In this document: positions 8,301 to 16,403 of the stretch, piece by piece | Numbering within the stretch: the first letter of the stretch is position 1 | How the letters are laid out: every line of letters starts with the position of its first letter | Assembly (NCBI GenBank): GCA_020635075.1 | Contig: JACKAM010000001.1 | Span: 1,116,001 to 1,180,000, forward strand | Direction of reading: 5' to 3' | Origin: Pseudobdellovibrionaceae bacterium | GTDB lineage: Bacteria; Bdellovibrionota; Bdellovibrionia; Bdellovibrionales; UBA1609 | Length of the DNA: 64,000 bases | The notes under the pieces: generated by a model | The model's database searches: none | Told to the model about the DNA's origin: nothing | The model's input: only the letters and a program-made list of their open reading frames with translations | Program-made: the position numbers and the translations under genes

Positions 8301-8847
8301 CCGCCACACCGGTGCGGTTCATTTCCAAATAAAAACGCTCGGGATAAAGAGCCTGGAGTTTGCGCACCACCTCTAGGGCTTTTTCCTCTCCCTGGTTCAC
8401 AAAGGTCCAAGGAACATCTCCCATCAGTCCGCCGCTTAAACAAATAAGGTCGCTGCTGAATTTCTCAAGCACTTCGTAATCAATACGTGGCCGATAGTAA
8501 AATCCCTCTTTGTAGCCAATACTGCTGATCTGGCAAAGGTTGCGGTAGCCTTCCAGGTTTTGCGCCAGGAGCACAATGCGCCGATTGGGCATTTGCGCGG
8601 CTTCACGGTCCTCGCCCTTAATTAACCGACTCTTGGGAGCGATATAGGCTTCAAGTCCAATTAGGGGTTTGATCCCCGCCCCTTTGGCCGCGAAGTAAAA
8701 CTCGACGGCCCCAAACATATTCCCGTAATCAGTAATGGCCACTGCCGGCATTCCCATTTCCTGGGCGGTTTTGGCCAGTTCTTTAAAGCGAATGGTGGCT
8801 TCAAGTAGGGAATATTGGGAATGAACATGGAGGTGAACAAAGCTCAT
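5374..8847 (-). CDS. dnaE: DNA polymerase III alpha subunit
   Basis: Protein of 1157 residues, the usual DnaE length, and the catalytic subunit of the replicative polymerase. The N-terminal PHP domain (about 1-275) begins with HLHVHSQYSLLEATI. The polymerase palm carries GPGRGSGAGSLVAYSLGITD (about 373-392) and the catalytic motif PDFDVDF (about 414-420). Further typical blocks are FNKSHAAAYCVVAAY and, in the helix-hairpin-helix region, LGAIKGVGQAAVDALLEAR. An OB-fold segment (VRILGLISTMREI...) and a C-terminal tail follow. No intein or frame break is seen. The ATG at 8847 lies 6 bases after the guaA stop, so the two genes are probably co-transcribed. The pairing of guaA and dnaE is a linkage of housekeeping genes rather than a functional pathway. 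Confidence 0.97.
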   Translation of the reverse strand: MSFVHLHVHSQYSLLEATIRFKELAKTAQEMGMPAVAITDYGNMFGAVEFYFAAKGAGIKPLIGLEAYIAPKSRLIKGEDREAAQMPNRRIVLLAQNLEGYRNLCQISSIGYKEGFYYRPRIDYEVLEKFSSDLICLSGGLMGDVPWTFVNQGEEKALEVVRKLQALYPERFYLEMNRTGVAAWEQINPFLAEASKITGVPLVAANDVHYLNQGDQLAQETLICIGSNKTLMDENRYRLGSDQFYFKSPEQMQGLFKAFPEACSRTLEIADRCEIHFKLEDDEGKPIYHLPTYPTQGGVSLKDEMARLSREGLEKRIAQAIQRGEEINEEKQAEYDKRLDYELGVIDGMGFNGYFLIVQDFIGWAKDHDIPVGPGRGSGAGSLVAYSLGITDLDPMPYNLIFERFLNPERVSMPDFDVDFCQENRQRVIEYVTNKYGEASVSQIITYGKLQARAAIRDVGRVMGMTFGEVDVVAKLVPEKLGITLKDAIDEEPRLRDLMETDPKVNNLMELAQKIEGLVRHAGIHAAGVIIADGNIISHAPLYRGTEGENVVQYDMKHSEKIGLIKFDFLGLKTLTHVNDALKLVEKNRGKKFRTEDISLTDKGIYEVMCKGDTAGIFQFEGEGITDLIRKAQPTCFEDIVAINALYRPGPMDMIPDYLARKKGEKKVQFSFPELEPILKETYGIVVYQEQVQLIASRIANYSLGEADLLRRAMGKKIAEEMAKQKDRFLQGARENQHDEKKSSELFDTMAEFAKYGFNKSHAAAYCVVAAYTAWLKNYYPVEFFAALLSTEMNDTDKVVKYVKDAQKHGIVVQPPHVNHSEYKFTVKGNEIYFSLGAIKGVGQAAVDALLEARESKPEKKFETLEDFFATVDLRRVNKKTVECLIKAGAFDGFGANRAELTENYPRFIERAEQSRKDREVGQVSLFAMVEEVQEQEKVRVEKRAPWTRGLRLAGEKEVLGFYLSDHPLKGLDKLASRWVSANIAGLQDLNSKSNVRILGLISTMREIITKKGTRMAFGVLEDLTGTLELVIFPDPFAKYETLLKSDVPLVVTGVLEKEGDACKVLVDEIKAFPDIMTSAKIMTLSLRPEMEDKLALLREILLKHPGESHLQLELELPDLAKSVNLESIDPRSVRPSPELLESLHTLLGTTENIELR

Positions 8848-8853
8848 CGGAGT

Positions 8854-10377
8854 TTATTCCCACTCAATCGTGCCAGGGGGTTTACTGGTCACATCATAGA
8901 CCACCCGATTCACCCCTTTGACTTCGTTGGTGATGCGGTTGGAAAGATGGCGCAAAAACTCCGGTGGAAAGGCAAACCAATCAGCCGTCATCCCATCACT
9001 GGAAGTGACTGCGCGAATGGCGGCCACTCTTTCATAGGTTCGGGCATCACCCTGGACACCCACGGTCTTGACCGGCAATAGAACACAAAATGCCTGCCAG
9101 ATTTTGTCGTAAAGACCTTTGGCCTTAAGCTCGTCGATATAGATGGCATCGACCTCCTGGAGAATGCTCACATTCATGGGCGTGATTTCATCCAAGATAC
9201 GAATTGCCAAACCAGGACCCGGAAAAGGATGGCGCCAGAGTGAGCCATGGGGAATCCCCAGCTCTTTACCGATGGCCCGTACTTCATCCTTAAAAAGCTC
9301 GCGAAGAGGCTCGATCAGCTTCAAATCTAAGTCTTTAGGCAAGCCGCCTACGTTGTGGTGAGACTTGATGGTCACACTGGTGCCGCGCAGGGAAATACTC
9401 TCAATGACATCCGGATACAGAGTCCCCTGAGCCAGCCAATCAATGGGGCCAATCTCTTTGATTGAGTCCTTAAACACTTCGATAAAAGTATGGCCGATGA
9501 TTTTACGTTTCTTCTCAGGATCGGCAACCCCTTTGAGTTTACTCATAAAGGTTTGGCTGGCGTCCACACCTTTGACGTTGAGACCCAGCTCTTTATAGGT
9601 CTCAAGAACCTGCTGAAATTCGTTTTTACGTAATAGTCCGGTATCGACAAACACACAGTGAACTCGGTCTGCACCCAAAGCCTTGGTCAGCAGTGTGCCA
9701 ACAACAGTCGAGTCCACGCCCCCACTCAGGGCGCACAGGACATGCTCGCCATCTGGGACCTGTTTTCGCACTTCTTCGAGTAGGTGCTCGGTGATCGATG
9801 GCGCCGCCCAATCGGGTTCAGCCTGACAAAGATTGAAAACAAAGGCCTTCAAAAGATCCATGCCGTGATCGGTATGACTCACCTCGGGATGAAATTGAAA
9901 GGCCCAGGCCCGGTCCGACATCAAAGCCGCCGGGTATTCAAAGGCACTGGTGGCGACGACCTCAAATCCAGGCGGAACTTTTTTAACCACATCTCCGTGG
10001 CTCATCCACACGTTTTGCTCCTTGGGCACCTGGCCGATTTGCTTGGACCACTTGATGACGTTAAGGCCATACTCCCTGCGATCAGCACTTTCGACCACTC
10101 CGCCCATCTGGGCTGAGATTAGTTGCATTCCGTAGCAAATACCCAAGAGTGGCGCGATGGCCGCAAGCTCATGAACGTCCCGATGGGGAGCGCCGGCCTC
10201 ATTAACTGAAGAGGGACCGCCGCTCAAAATGATGCCTTTAGGCTTTCTAGCTTTGATCTCAGCTAAAGCCATGTCATAGGGAAGCAGTTCCGAGTAAACG
10301 CCCAACTCACGAAGTCTGCGAGCGATGATCTGGGTGTATTGGGAACCAAAATCAAGTACGAGAAATCCGCCTTCCAT
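8854..10377 (-). CDS. guaA: GMP synthase (glutamine-hydrolysing)
   Basis: Converts XMP to GMP using ATP and glutamine, the last step of guanine nucleotide synthesis. The 507-residue product from ATG 10377 matches the family length; the open frame extends 20 codons further but without family sequence. The class I glutamine amidotransferase domain (1-190) has the catalytic Cys near residue 81 (GICYGMQ) and the His-Glu pair in FQFHPEVS. The ATP-pyrophosphatase domain has the P-loop ALSGGVDST, and the dimerisation domain ends with KPPGTIEWE, the family's conserved C-terminus. A weak GAGG site lies 10 bases before the start. dnaE follows after 6 bases. guaB, the preceding enzyme of the pathway, is on the same strand 2 kb upstream. 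Confidence 0.97.
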   Translation of the reverse strand: MEGGFLVLDFGSQYTQIIARRLRELGVYSELLPYDMALAEIKARKPKGIILSGGPSSVNEAGAPHRDVHELAAIAPLLGICYGMQLISAQMGGVVESADRREYGLNVIKWSKQIGQVPKEQNVWMSHGDVVKKVPPGFEVVATSAFEYPAALMSDRAWAFQFHPEVSHTDHGMDLLKAFVFNLCQAEPDWAAPSITEHLLEEVRKQVPDGEHVLCALSGGVDSTVVGTLLTKALGADRVHCVFVDTGLLRKNEFQQVLETYKELGLNVKGVDASQTFMSKLKGVADPEKKRKIIGHTFIEVFKDSIKEIGPIDWLAQGTLYPDVIESISLRGTSVTIKSHHNVGGLPKDLDLKLIEPLRELFKDEVRAIGKELGIPHGSLWRHPFPGPGLAIRILDEITPMNVSILQEVDAIYIDELKAKGLYDKIWQAFCVLLPVKTVGVQGDARTYERVAAIRAVTSSDGMTADWFAFPPEFLRHLSNRITNEVKGVNRVVYDVTSKPPGTIEWE

Positions 10378-10566
10378 CAGCCATTTACCTCTATAAAAAT
10401 CTAGGGAACCAAACCGGTTTTTAGAGCCCTCCACCATAGCGAAGCCGCCCTCCCCGGTCTAGAAAACTCTCCCTCCCCACCCCATTCCCCCACTCATTGA
10501 CTCATAGAGTTATCCTTGCCCTCACAAGCAACCCATTAAAACAAATCGTACCGGCCCTCAAATGTT

Positions 10567-10817
10567 GATCCGCAAAACCTTGGGCCGCCTTTATTCGAGA
10601 AAGTGGTCCGAATGACGAGCCATTCCCGCAAATCCGAATCCTCACCGTCGCGCAGGGCGTATCCGAACTGCGGCAGCGAAGCTGATGCGTTCCGTTCGGC
10701 TGAGTCTATTCCCTTCGGTCACTCAGCCTCCTGCGCCTGCGGCCGATAAGGTGCGTGAGGATTTGTGGAGAATGGTCGGCAAAGGGCCAATTTCGCCAAT
10801 AAAGGATTTTGCGGATC
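10567..10817. repeat. Large imperfect palindrome of about 251 bp
   Basis: The gap between guaA and the PEGA lipoprotein gene (10378-10950) contains no credible gene. Its centre is a large inverted repeat. The ends GATCCGCAAAA (10567-10577) and TTTTGCGGATC (10807-10817) pair perfectly. Further in, CCTTTATT pairs with AATAAAGG, GCCATTC-type with GAATGG-type and a TCCTCAC block with GTGAGGA. The middle contains the shorter stems GCGCAGG/CCTGCGC and GGCTGAGT/ACTCAGCC. Folded as RNA, it would be one long interrupted hairpin with side branches. No open frame, transposase or T-run accompanies it. It may be a mobile hairpin repeat or a structured RNA; I cannot tell which from one copy. Confidence 0.6.
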
Positions 10818-10865
10818 ACCATAAAGAGGAGTCTCGCCTCTAACGCTGCTGCCGGAAGTATGTTT

Positions 10866-10943
10866 GAAGATTTTTACTCAGCTGGGAAAAGCGAGCAGAG
10901 ACTCATGGACTGACCAACCAACGAAGCAGATGGACCCTTTTCA
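10866..10943. repeat. Diverged copy of the repeat found at 17184-17312
   Basis: Read on the minus strand, this stretch starts with GAAAAGGGTCCATCTGCTTC then GTTGG and ends with CTGAGTAAAAATCTTC. The element at 17184-17312 read the same way has GAAAAAGGCCCATCTGCTGC then GTTGG and ends with CTGAGCCTTTTTGACC. The outer ends are clearly alike, while the middle differs and is shorter. It sits immediately downstream of the stop codon of the PEGA lipoprotein gene, as the other copy sits beside the stop of the histone-like gene. Relationship by eye; an alignment score was not computed. Confidence 0.45.
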
Positions 10944-10950
10944 TCGGCAG

Positions 10951-12393
10951 CTACTCGCCGACGATTTGGCGCACAGGATTCCGCCCCACCGAGAAATGAT
11001 AGCCAAAAGAAAAGCCCACGTAATTATACCCCACCTCAACGAACTCCTGTTGAGCAATCACTGGCGAAGCCTTTTCCATGGTCTTCTTCCACAGCGAGGC
11101 ATCCTCATTCACCCGGCGGATAAAAAAGCGGCCGACAAAGCGATCAGAGAAAAAATAGGTGTAGCCGATTTCGGTGATAGCCGAGAGGTCGCCACGCCCG
11201 AATTCGTATACTTTGCCCCCATTTTCATATTTGATGGCCGAATAGGCAGCGACAGGAATAATTTGAATATAGGTGTGCCCATACATGGATTTAAGACCAA
11301 ACTGAGGGCCGTAGCCGGCGGCCACATAGAGCCTTTCAAACTCTTCGTTGGCGATAACGGCAATGTCGGGATAGGTGATGTTGGTCCAACTCACTGAGGC
11401 GGTTGGGACAAACTGGAACTGGTACTGCCAAATGTCCCTTTCACTCTGCTTTTCCATGTGTGAAAGGCCAAGGGCTCCAAGGTAGCGAAAGACATCTCCC
11501 CAAAAACCTTCTTCAAAGCGACTTCTGCCTGGGACATCCACATCGTTCACTTTTAGAGAAGGCGATGATCCCGCCAAATCCACGGTCACGGTATTTGGAA
11601 TCCAGCGGAAAAAACCACCCAGCTTTCTCGTCCAACGCCTTTCAGAATAGGCCGGCACCTCTTCAGGGTTAAGTGTGACGGCGAAATCCTGCCGGGGTTT
11701 TTCACTGGTAAATGATGTTAACTTGGCTTTGACGTCCACATGGGTGGCGCGACCAGAGATGACTTCGGATTCGAGAAAGTGATCCGCTGCCAACTCTTTA
11801 AACAGTCTGGTCCGGTATGACCAGCTGGGCCGGGAATCGAAATCATATTCCCACTCCAAAAAGGTCTCGAGAGACTTTTTGTAAGGAATCAACTCCACAT
11901 TGGGATACCGGTCGCGGGCTTCCTTTTCCATCACCCGCGCCACCTCATCGGTCAAAAACTCATCGGCACTCTGAGGGGGGGCAATAGCGAGGCGGGTGAA
12001 CTCTGGTCCCTGGCGTTTGCCATTATCGGAAAGCCTGACCCGAACCGGATCTTTGAGCTCCCAACTGGAGCCCTTTATCAAATCCACAAACCACCCGATG
12101 GGAGCCAAACCAAACAAAATCAAGTTGCCGGCAAAACTGCGGCCCCAGCGATACTCAGACTTCAGCCGAACCGTTTTAGTTCCAGCCTCACTGTGGCGGA
12201 TCTCTAACTCAACCTTTTTCCCACGCTCCACTTCCACTAGAGCCGGAGTGGTGCCAACAACCTTACCCTGGTAAACAACTTCAGCACCTGAGGGCTTTGA
12301 GTCCACAACAACAACTTGATTGCGTCCATTGTGGGTCAGGGTCGCACAACCAGAAAGAAAGATAACGAGTAAACCAAGAAGCCTCAACCCCAT
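10951..12393 (-). CDS. PEGA-domain lipoprotein
   Basis: Protein of 480 residues from ATG 12393; an in-frame TTG at 12402 has a closer AAGGGA ribosome site and is an alternative start. The signal peptide ends in the lipobox LSGCATL, so the protein is lipid anchored. Residues about 25-75 form a PEGA domain (VVVDSKPSGAEVVYQGKVVGTTP), a short beta module found in surface proteins. A hydrophobic stretch (LILFGLAPIGWFVDLI, about 95-110) follows. The C-terminal part (about 300-480) is rich in aromatic and Gly residues in strand-like segments (AAYSAIKYENGGKVYEFGRG, VGYNYVGFSFGYHFSVG), which could be a small barrel. Function unknown. It follows guaB by 18 bases on the same strand. Confidence 0.7.
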   Translation of the reverse strand: MGLRLLGLLVIFLSGCATLTHNGRNQVVVVDSKPSGAEVVYQGKVVGTTPALVEVERGKKVELEIRHSEAGTKTVRLKSEYRWGRSFAGNLILFGLAPIGWFVDLIKGSSWELKDPVRVRLSDNGKRQGPEFTRLAIAPPQSADEFLTDEVARVMEKEARDRYPNVELIPYKKSLETFLEWEYDFDSRPSWSYRTRLFKELAADHFLESEVISGRATHVDVKAKLTSFTSEKPRQDFAVTLNPEEVPAYSERRWTRKLGGFFRWIPNTVTVDLAGSSPSLKVNDVDVPGRSRFEEGFWGDVFRYLGALGLSHMEKQSERDIWQYQFQFVPTASVSWTNITYPDIAVIANEEFERLYVAAGYGPQFGLKSMYGHTYIQIIPVAAYSAIKYENGGKVYEFGRGDLSAITEIGYTYFFSDRFVGRFFIRRVNEDASLWKKTMEKASPVIAQQEFVEVGYNYVGFSFGYHFSVGRNPVRQIVGE

Positions 12394-12411
12394 TGCTGAC
12401 AAGTGTTCCCT

Positions 12412-13875
12412 TTAGTTTTCAAGTCTGTAGTTCGGTGCCTCTTTGGTAATACTCACATCATGGACATGGGACTCACGCAAACCTTGAGGCGAGACCCTGA
12501 CAAAGCGAGCTCTTTTCTGCAACTCTTCTATTGTTGAAGCCCCCAAGTAGCCCATCCCGGATCGCAAACCACCAATCAACTGGTGAACAATTCCACTCAG
12601 GTTTCCACGGTAGGGAACTTTGCCTTCAATCCCCTCGGGAACCAGTTTGTCCATGTCAGCCACATCTTCCTGAAAGTAGCGATCTTTAGAACCTTGCTTC
12701 ATGGCACCCAGACTACCCATGCCACGATAGACTTTGTAAGTGCGGCCTTGGTAAAGAATGGTTTCACCGGGGCTTTCATCAGATCCTGCCAGCATATTGC
12801 CGACCATGACCGAAGCCGCTCCCATCGCCAGGGCTTTGGTGACGTCACCTGAAAACTTGATTCCTCCGTCAGCGATAATGGTGCGGCCTTTTTTCTTTGC
12901 CGCCTTTGCACAATCAATGATGGCCGAAATCTGGGGCATTCCCACACCACTCACAACGCGAGTCGTACAAATACTACCTGGCCCAACGCCGACTTTAACC
13001 ACATCCACTCCCCGATCAATCAGAGCTTCTGTGGCTTCAGGAGTGACCACGTTACCGGCAACCAAAATCGTGTCTGGAAACTCTTTGGCTACAAAGTCGA
13101 CCATGGTCATGACGTTTTTCGAATGTCCATGTGCGGTGTCCACCACGATCACATCACAGCCGGCTTCGACCAATGCCGAAACTCTCTCACGGCTGGTGGC
13201 GTCCACTCCCACGGCGGCGCCAGCCAGTAGACGCCCGTGGGCATCCTTTGTCGCCTGGGGAAATGTCTGAGCCTTTTCAATGTCCTTTATAGTGATGAGT
13301 CCCCGCAAATAGCCCTGAGAGTCCACCACCGGCAGTTTTTCAATGCGGTGCTTGTGGAGTATGACCTTGGCCTGCTCCAGATTTGTGCCCACTTCTGCTG
13401 TCACCAGATTCTCGTGAGTCATCAGGGCTGAAATGGGCTGTTCCATGTTGGTTTCAAAACGCAAGTCGCGGTTAGTGAGAATACCCACCAGCTTGCCATC
13501 AACAGTAATGGGAACTCCTGAAATGGAGTACTTCTGCATCAGTTGCATGGCATCGGCCACCCGGTTGTCGGGATGCATAGTGATGGGATCGAGAATCATC
13601 CCACTTTCGTATTTCTTGACCTTTTCCACTTCAAAGGCCTGGCTTTTGATAGACATATTCTTGTGAATAATCCCCAATCCCCCAAGTTGGGCCATCACCT
13701 GAGCAGTCTTATGTTCAGTCACCGTATCCATGGCGGCCGCGATGACTGGGACTTTGAGACTTATTCCCTTAGCAAAGAAGCTCTCCGTGCTGATCTCAGA
13801 AGGCACCACCTCAGAAAACTGGGGAATGAGCAGAACATCGTCATAGGTTAAACCTTGGGGGATTTCAGTTGCCAT
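12412..13875 (-). CDS. guaB: IMP dehydrogenase
   Basis: Oxidises IMP to XMP with NAD+, the committed step to guanine nucleotides. The start ATG 13875 has an AAGGAGA site 6 bases upstream; the open frame reaches 9 codons further. The 487-residue product has the family layout: a TIM barrel starting GLTYDDVLLIPQFSEV, two CBS modules (about 95-210) inserted in it, then the nucleotide-binding DTAHGHS. The catalytic loop is GVGPGSICTTRVVSGVG with the active Cys, and the flap has the motif YRGMGSLGAM. Its start overlaps the end of the upstream gamma-carbonic-anhydrase-like gene by 11 bases. The PEGA lipoprotein gene follows. guaA is downstream on the same strand. Confidence 0.97.
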   Translation of the reverse strand: MATEIPQGLTYDDVLLIPQFSEVVPSEISTESFFAKGISLKVPVIAAAMDTVTEHKTAQVMAQLGGLGIIHKNMSIKSQAFEVEKVKKYESGMILDPITMHPDNRVADAMQLMQKYSISGVPITVDGKLVGILTNRDLRFETNMEQPISALMTHENLVTAEVGTNLEQAKVILHKHRIEKLPVVDSQGYLRGLITIKDIEKAQTFPQATKDAHGRLLAGAAVGVDATSRERVSALVEAGCDVIVVDTAHGHSKNVMTMVDFVAKEFPDTILVAGNVVTPEATEALIDRGVDVVKVGVGPGSICTTRVVSGVGMPQISAIIDCAKAAKKKGRTIIADGGIKFSGDVTKALAMGAASVMVGNMLAGSDESPGETILYQGRTYKVYRGMGSLGAMKQGSKDRYFQEDVADMDKLVPEGIEGKVPYRGNLSGIVHQLIGGLRSGMGYLGASTIEELQKRARFVRVSPQGLRESHVHDVSITKEAPNYRLEN

Positions 13876-14401
13876 GGGGATCTCCTTTTTCACCTTCCTC
13901 AAACCATTTCGTGTAATGCAAATAATTGTCAGCCGACTTCCCGAGAAAAGCCAACTCCTCGGGTTTTAGGGGCCTGATGGCTTTGGCGGGCCTGCCGAGA
14001 ATCAACCAGCCTTCTTCAAAACGTGCCTCTTCTGTCACCAAGGACCCAGCTCCGACAATACAGCGAGAGGGGATCTGCGCCAGATCCATAATCGTGGTGC
14101 TCATGCCAACAAGGACCTCATCTCCAACTTCACAGCCGTGCAGAATCACGCCGTGCCCGACTGTCACTCGATTGCCGATGGTGGTGCCACACTTTTTGTA
14201 GGTGCCATGGATGATGGAGCCATCCTGGATGTTGGTTTGATCGCCAATGCGAATCGGCATCACATCGCCCCGAATGACCGCATTGAACCAAATGGAAGCC
14301 TGTTTGCCCACGACCACATCGCCCACCAGGGTCGCGTTCGGCGCCACAAAGGTCCCCTCGCCTATTTGAGGATGAAACCCGCGCACCGAAATGGACAACA
14401 C
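13865..14401 (-). CDS. Gamma-carbonic-anhydrase-like left-handed beta-helix protein
   Basis: Protein of 178 residues of the YrdA/PaaY/CaiE group. Its hexapeptide repeats give a left-handed beta-helix: APNATLVGDVVVGKQASIWF, IRIGDQTNIQDGSIIHG, TIGNRVTVGHGVILHG, GDEVLVGMSTTIMD. Histidines expected to bind the metal are visible in DGSIIHG, TVGHGV and LHGCEVG, which is the three-His arrangement of the family. Many members are of uncertain enzymatic activity, so carbonic anhydrase function is possible but not shown. The C-terminal helix (KPEELAFLGKSADNYLHYTKWF) is typical. The gene overlaps guaB by 11 bases and lies 9 bases after the bifunctional-nuclease-domain gene, so they probably share a transcript. 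Confidence 0.9.
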   Translation of the reverse strand: MLSISVRGFHPQIGEGTFVAPNATLVGDVVVGKQASIWFNAVIRGDVMPIRIGDQTNIQDGSIIHGTYKKCGTTIGNRVTVGHGVILHGCEVGDEVLVGMSTTIMDLAQIPSRCIVGAGSLVTEEARFEEGWLILGRPAKAIRPLKPEELAFLGKSADNYLHYTKWFEEGEKGDPHGN

Positions 14402-14410
14402 TTTAGCCTC

Positions 14411-14938
14411 CTACATCACATATGGGTGTTCATTGTGCCCGAGACCGGGCTCTAACTCCAGACCTTTTTGCACGCCTTCCAATTCCGCATTCAGCTGACG
14501 GCTCTGATCAAAAAACCAGCGCTGGGCAAAAAACTCAGCCTTGGCGTGCAGGCAAAAGGACAAACTCTCATCCGCCCGATGGGTAATAACCTTCAGTTTT
14601 GGGTGGCCTTCAAAGTGAAGCTGCACAATCTGATGATGCCCTTTGATATCGACAAAGAGGCACTTCTTTAATGCCACACCCACCTGGCCCAGCATTTTCT
14701 GGGTCAGGCTGTGAGGAGTGCTGGGGGTTGTGCGATTCATGGCCTGGGTCAGGCTAATTCCCGCATCCACGGGGCTCAGCCACACCGGCAAGGTCAGCTT
14801 TTCCTGCTCATCCTTAAAAATCATAATCGGCCGCGATTGATCAGCGGCCAGGGTGACCCCGTAGGGGTAAACCTGTATCCACTCCTGGTCTGAATGCAGT
14901 TCTGCTTCAAATCGTTCACTCACGGATCCACTCTCCAC
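14411..14938 (-). CDS. Bifunctional nuclease (BFN/DUF151) domain protein
   Basis: Protein of 175 residues (GTG 14938) or 170 residues (GTG 14923, which has a GGAG site at suitable distance). The core KLTLPVWLSPVDAGISLTQAM matches the BFN/DUF151 family motif, in which a short conserved segment follows the strand that reads L-P-I/V-W-I-x-x-x-E/D-A. The downstream part has HSLTQKMLGQVGVALKKCLFVDIKG and strand segments, as in the family. Plant BFN proteins have RNase/DNase activity in vitro; bacterial members are poorly characterised, so the role here is not established. The gene overlaps the 3' end of miaB by about 8 to 23 bases and precedes the gamma-carbonic-anhydrase-like gene, suggesting an operon. 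Confidence 0.8.
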   Translation of the reverse strand: MESGSVSERFEAELHSDQEWIQVYPYGVTLAADQSRPIMIFKDEQEKLTLPVWLSPVDAGISLTQAMNRTTPSTPHSLTQKMLGQVGVALKKCLFVDIKGHHQIVQLHFEGHPKLKVITHRADESLSFCLHAKAEFFAQRWFFDQSRQLNAELEGVQKGLELEPGLGHNEHPYVM

Positions 14939-16250
14939 GTAGAGTTTGGGGAAATGCTTCCGTTACAAGTACAGGAACCGTCTGACCAATCAAGCCTTTT
15001 TCGCCCTGAAAATGCACCAGTTTGTTCTGCGTCGAACGCCCGCTGCAACGACCAGTTGCTTCATCAAATTTTTCAACCAATACCTGCAGTTTTTGACTGG
15101 AGTACTTTTTTGCTAAGCCAAAGGCGATTTCATTGTGCTTAGAAAACAGGCGATCAAGACGTGAGGATTTTTCTTCATCACTCACCTGATCTTCCCAGCG
15201 AGCAGCTTTGGTGAAGGGCCGCGGACTGTATTTAAAAGCAAAAATGCTCTCGTAAGGCACTTCGTCAAGGAGACTGAGGGTGTCGGCAAATTGCTCTTCC
15301 GTCTCTCCGGGAAAACCAACGATGATGTCGGTAGAAAGCACCGCTCCGGGCATCAGATCCAAGATCATGAGGGCCGTTTCAATGTACTCTTCACGGCTGT
15401 AGCCCCGATTCATGCGCTCCAGCACGTCCGAATTCCCCGACTGCACTGGCAGGTGAATGTATTCGCAAATTTTTGCCCGATTGGCCTGCATGAGGTCCAC
15501 CAACTCGCGATTGAAATCTTTAGGATGGCTCGTGGTAAAGCGGATGCGCTCGATTTCTGTGTCTTGGGCCAACCTATTTAAGAGCTGGCCAAAATTGGCT
15601 CCACATTCGCTCTTGTAGGAGTTGACGTTTTGCCCAAGGAGGGTGACTTCTTTCACCCCCCGCTTCACCAATCCGTTCACATCACCCATCACATCATTTA
15701 GGGGGCGACTGCGCTCACGGCCGCGAGTAAAAGGCACCACGCAAAAGGTGCAAAAGTTATCGCAGCCTTTCATGATGTTCACAAAGGTCGATACGCCAGG
15801 GTCCCGCACCAGAGTTTCAATGTAGTAAGGCTTTTGGTGATCAAAACGGGCCGCCACCACTCGATCCCGCTGATGCAGATCAGTCACGATCTCAGGTAGA
15901 CGGTCAATGGCATCAGTTCCCATGACAAAATCCACCATAGGGATATCGAGCATGATTTTTTCTTTTTCCTGCTGGGCCACACAGCCGGCAACGCCAATTT
16001 TAAGATCGGGGTTTTGCTGCTTCATCTTTTTGTAGCGGCCCACTTCTGAATGAACTTTATGAACCGGCTTTTCACGCACACTGCAGGAGTTGATAATAAT
16101 CAGTGAGGCTTGGTCGGGCGTGGACACAGGAGTGTAGTTCGCCATTTCCAACAGCGAATACATCCTTTCGGTGTCATTGACATTCATCTGGCAGCCGTAA
16201 GTGGAGATATAGACTCCCTTACCCCGCCCCATGTCGGAATTTGTATCCAT
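14916..16250 (-). CDS. miaB: tRNA-2-methylthio-N6-dimethylallyladenosine synthase
   Basis: Radical SAM methylthiotransferase that modifies adenosine 37 of tRNAs reading UNN codons. I use ATG 16250 (444 residues), which follows an AGGA site by 7 bases; an upstream in-frame ATG at 16289 has no clear site. The N-terminal UPF0004 domain carries the three auxiliary cluster cysteines (STYGCQMN, NSCSVRE, AGCVAQQ). The radical SAM motif is GCDNFCTFCVVPFTRG with C-x3-C-x2-C. LPVQSGNSDVLERMNRGY and DIIVGFPGETE are family hallmarks. A C-terminal TRAM domain (about 380-444) has the motif ATGRCSGRS. It is divergent from the unknown gene at 16404 and leads the run that continues to guaB. Confidence 0.96.
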   Translation of the reverse strand: MDTNSDMGRGKGVYISTYGCQMNVNDTERMYSLLEMANYTPVSTPDQASLIIINSCSVREKPVHKVHSEVGRYKKMKQQNPDLKIGVAGCVAQQEKEKIMLDIPMVDFVMGTDAIDRLPEIVTDLHQRDRVVAARFDHQKPYYIETLVRDPGVSTFVNIMKGCDNFCTFCVVPFTRGRERSRPLNDVMGDVNGLVKRGVKEVTLLGQNVNSYKSECGANFGQLLNRLAQDTEIERIRFTTSHPKDFNRELVDLMQANRAKICEYIHLPVQSGNSDVLERMNRGYSREEYIETALMILDLMPGAVLSTDIIVGFPGETEEQFADTLSLLDEVPYESIFAFKYSPRPFTKAARWEDQVSDEEKSSRLDRLFSKHNEIAFGLAKKYSSQKLQVLVEKFDEATGRCSGRSTQNKLVHFQGEKGLIGQTVPVLVTEAFPQTLRGEWIRE

Positions 16251-16403
16251 GTCCTTTTCCTGCAATGATCGCCTCGACGCGTTGGGCATAGGCCCGTTCA
16301 GTTTCCGATTTCTTTGACGAACACCCTAAGTAGTGAAGAAATATGGACAAGTTTATAAACGGCCACTACAAAAAGGTCAAATCAAGCCCTGGGAGCCCCA
16401 AAT

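Noticed and set aside
10378..10950. An insertion sequence or prophage remnant in the guaA-lipoprotein gap
   Set aside because: There is no transposase-like frame on either strand and no flanking target duplication that I can see; only the palindrome and the repeat copy remain.
12758..13270. A 170-residue + frame inside guaB
   Set aside because: It is antisense to the IMP dehydrogenase catalytic region and is rich in Thr/Ala/Pro without features.
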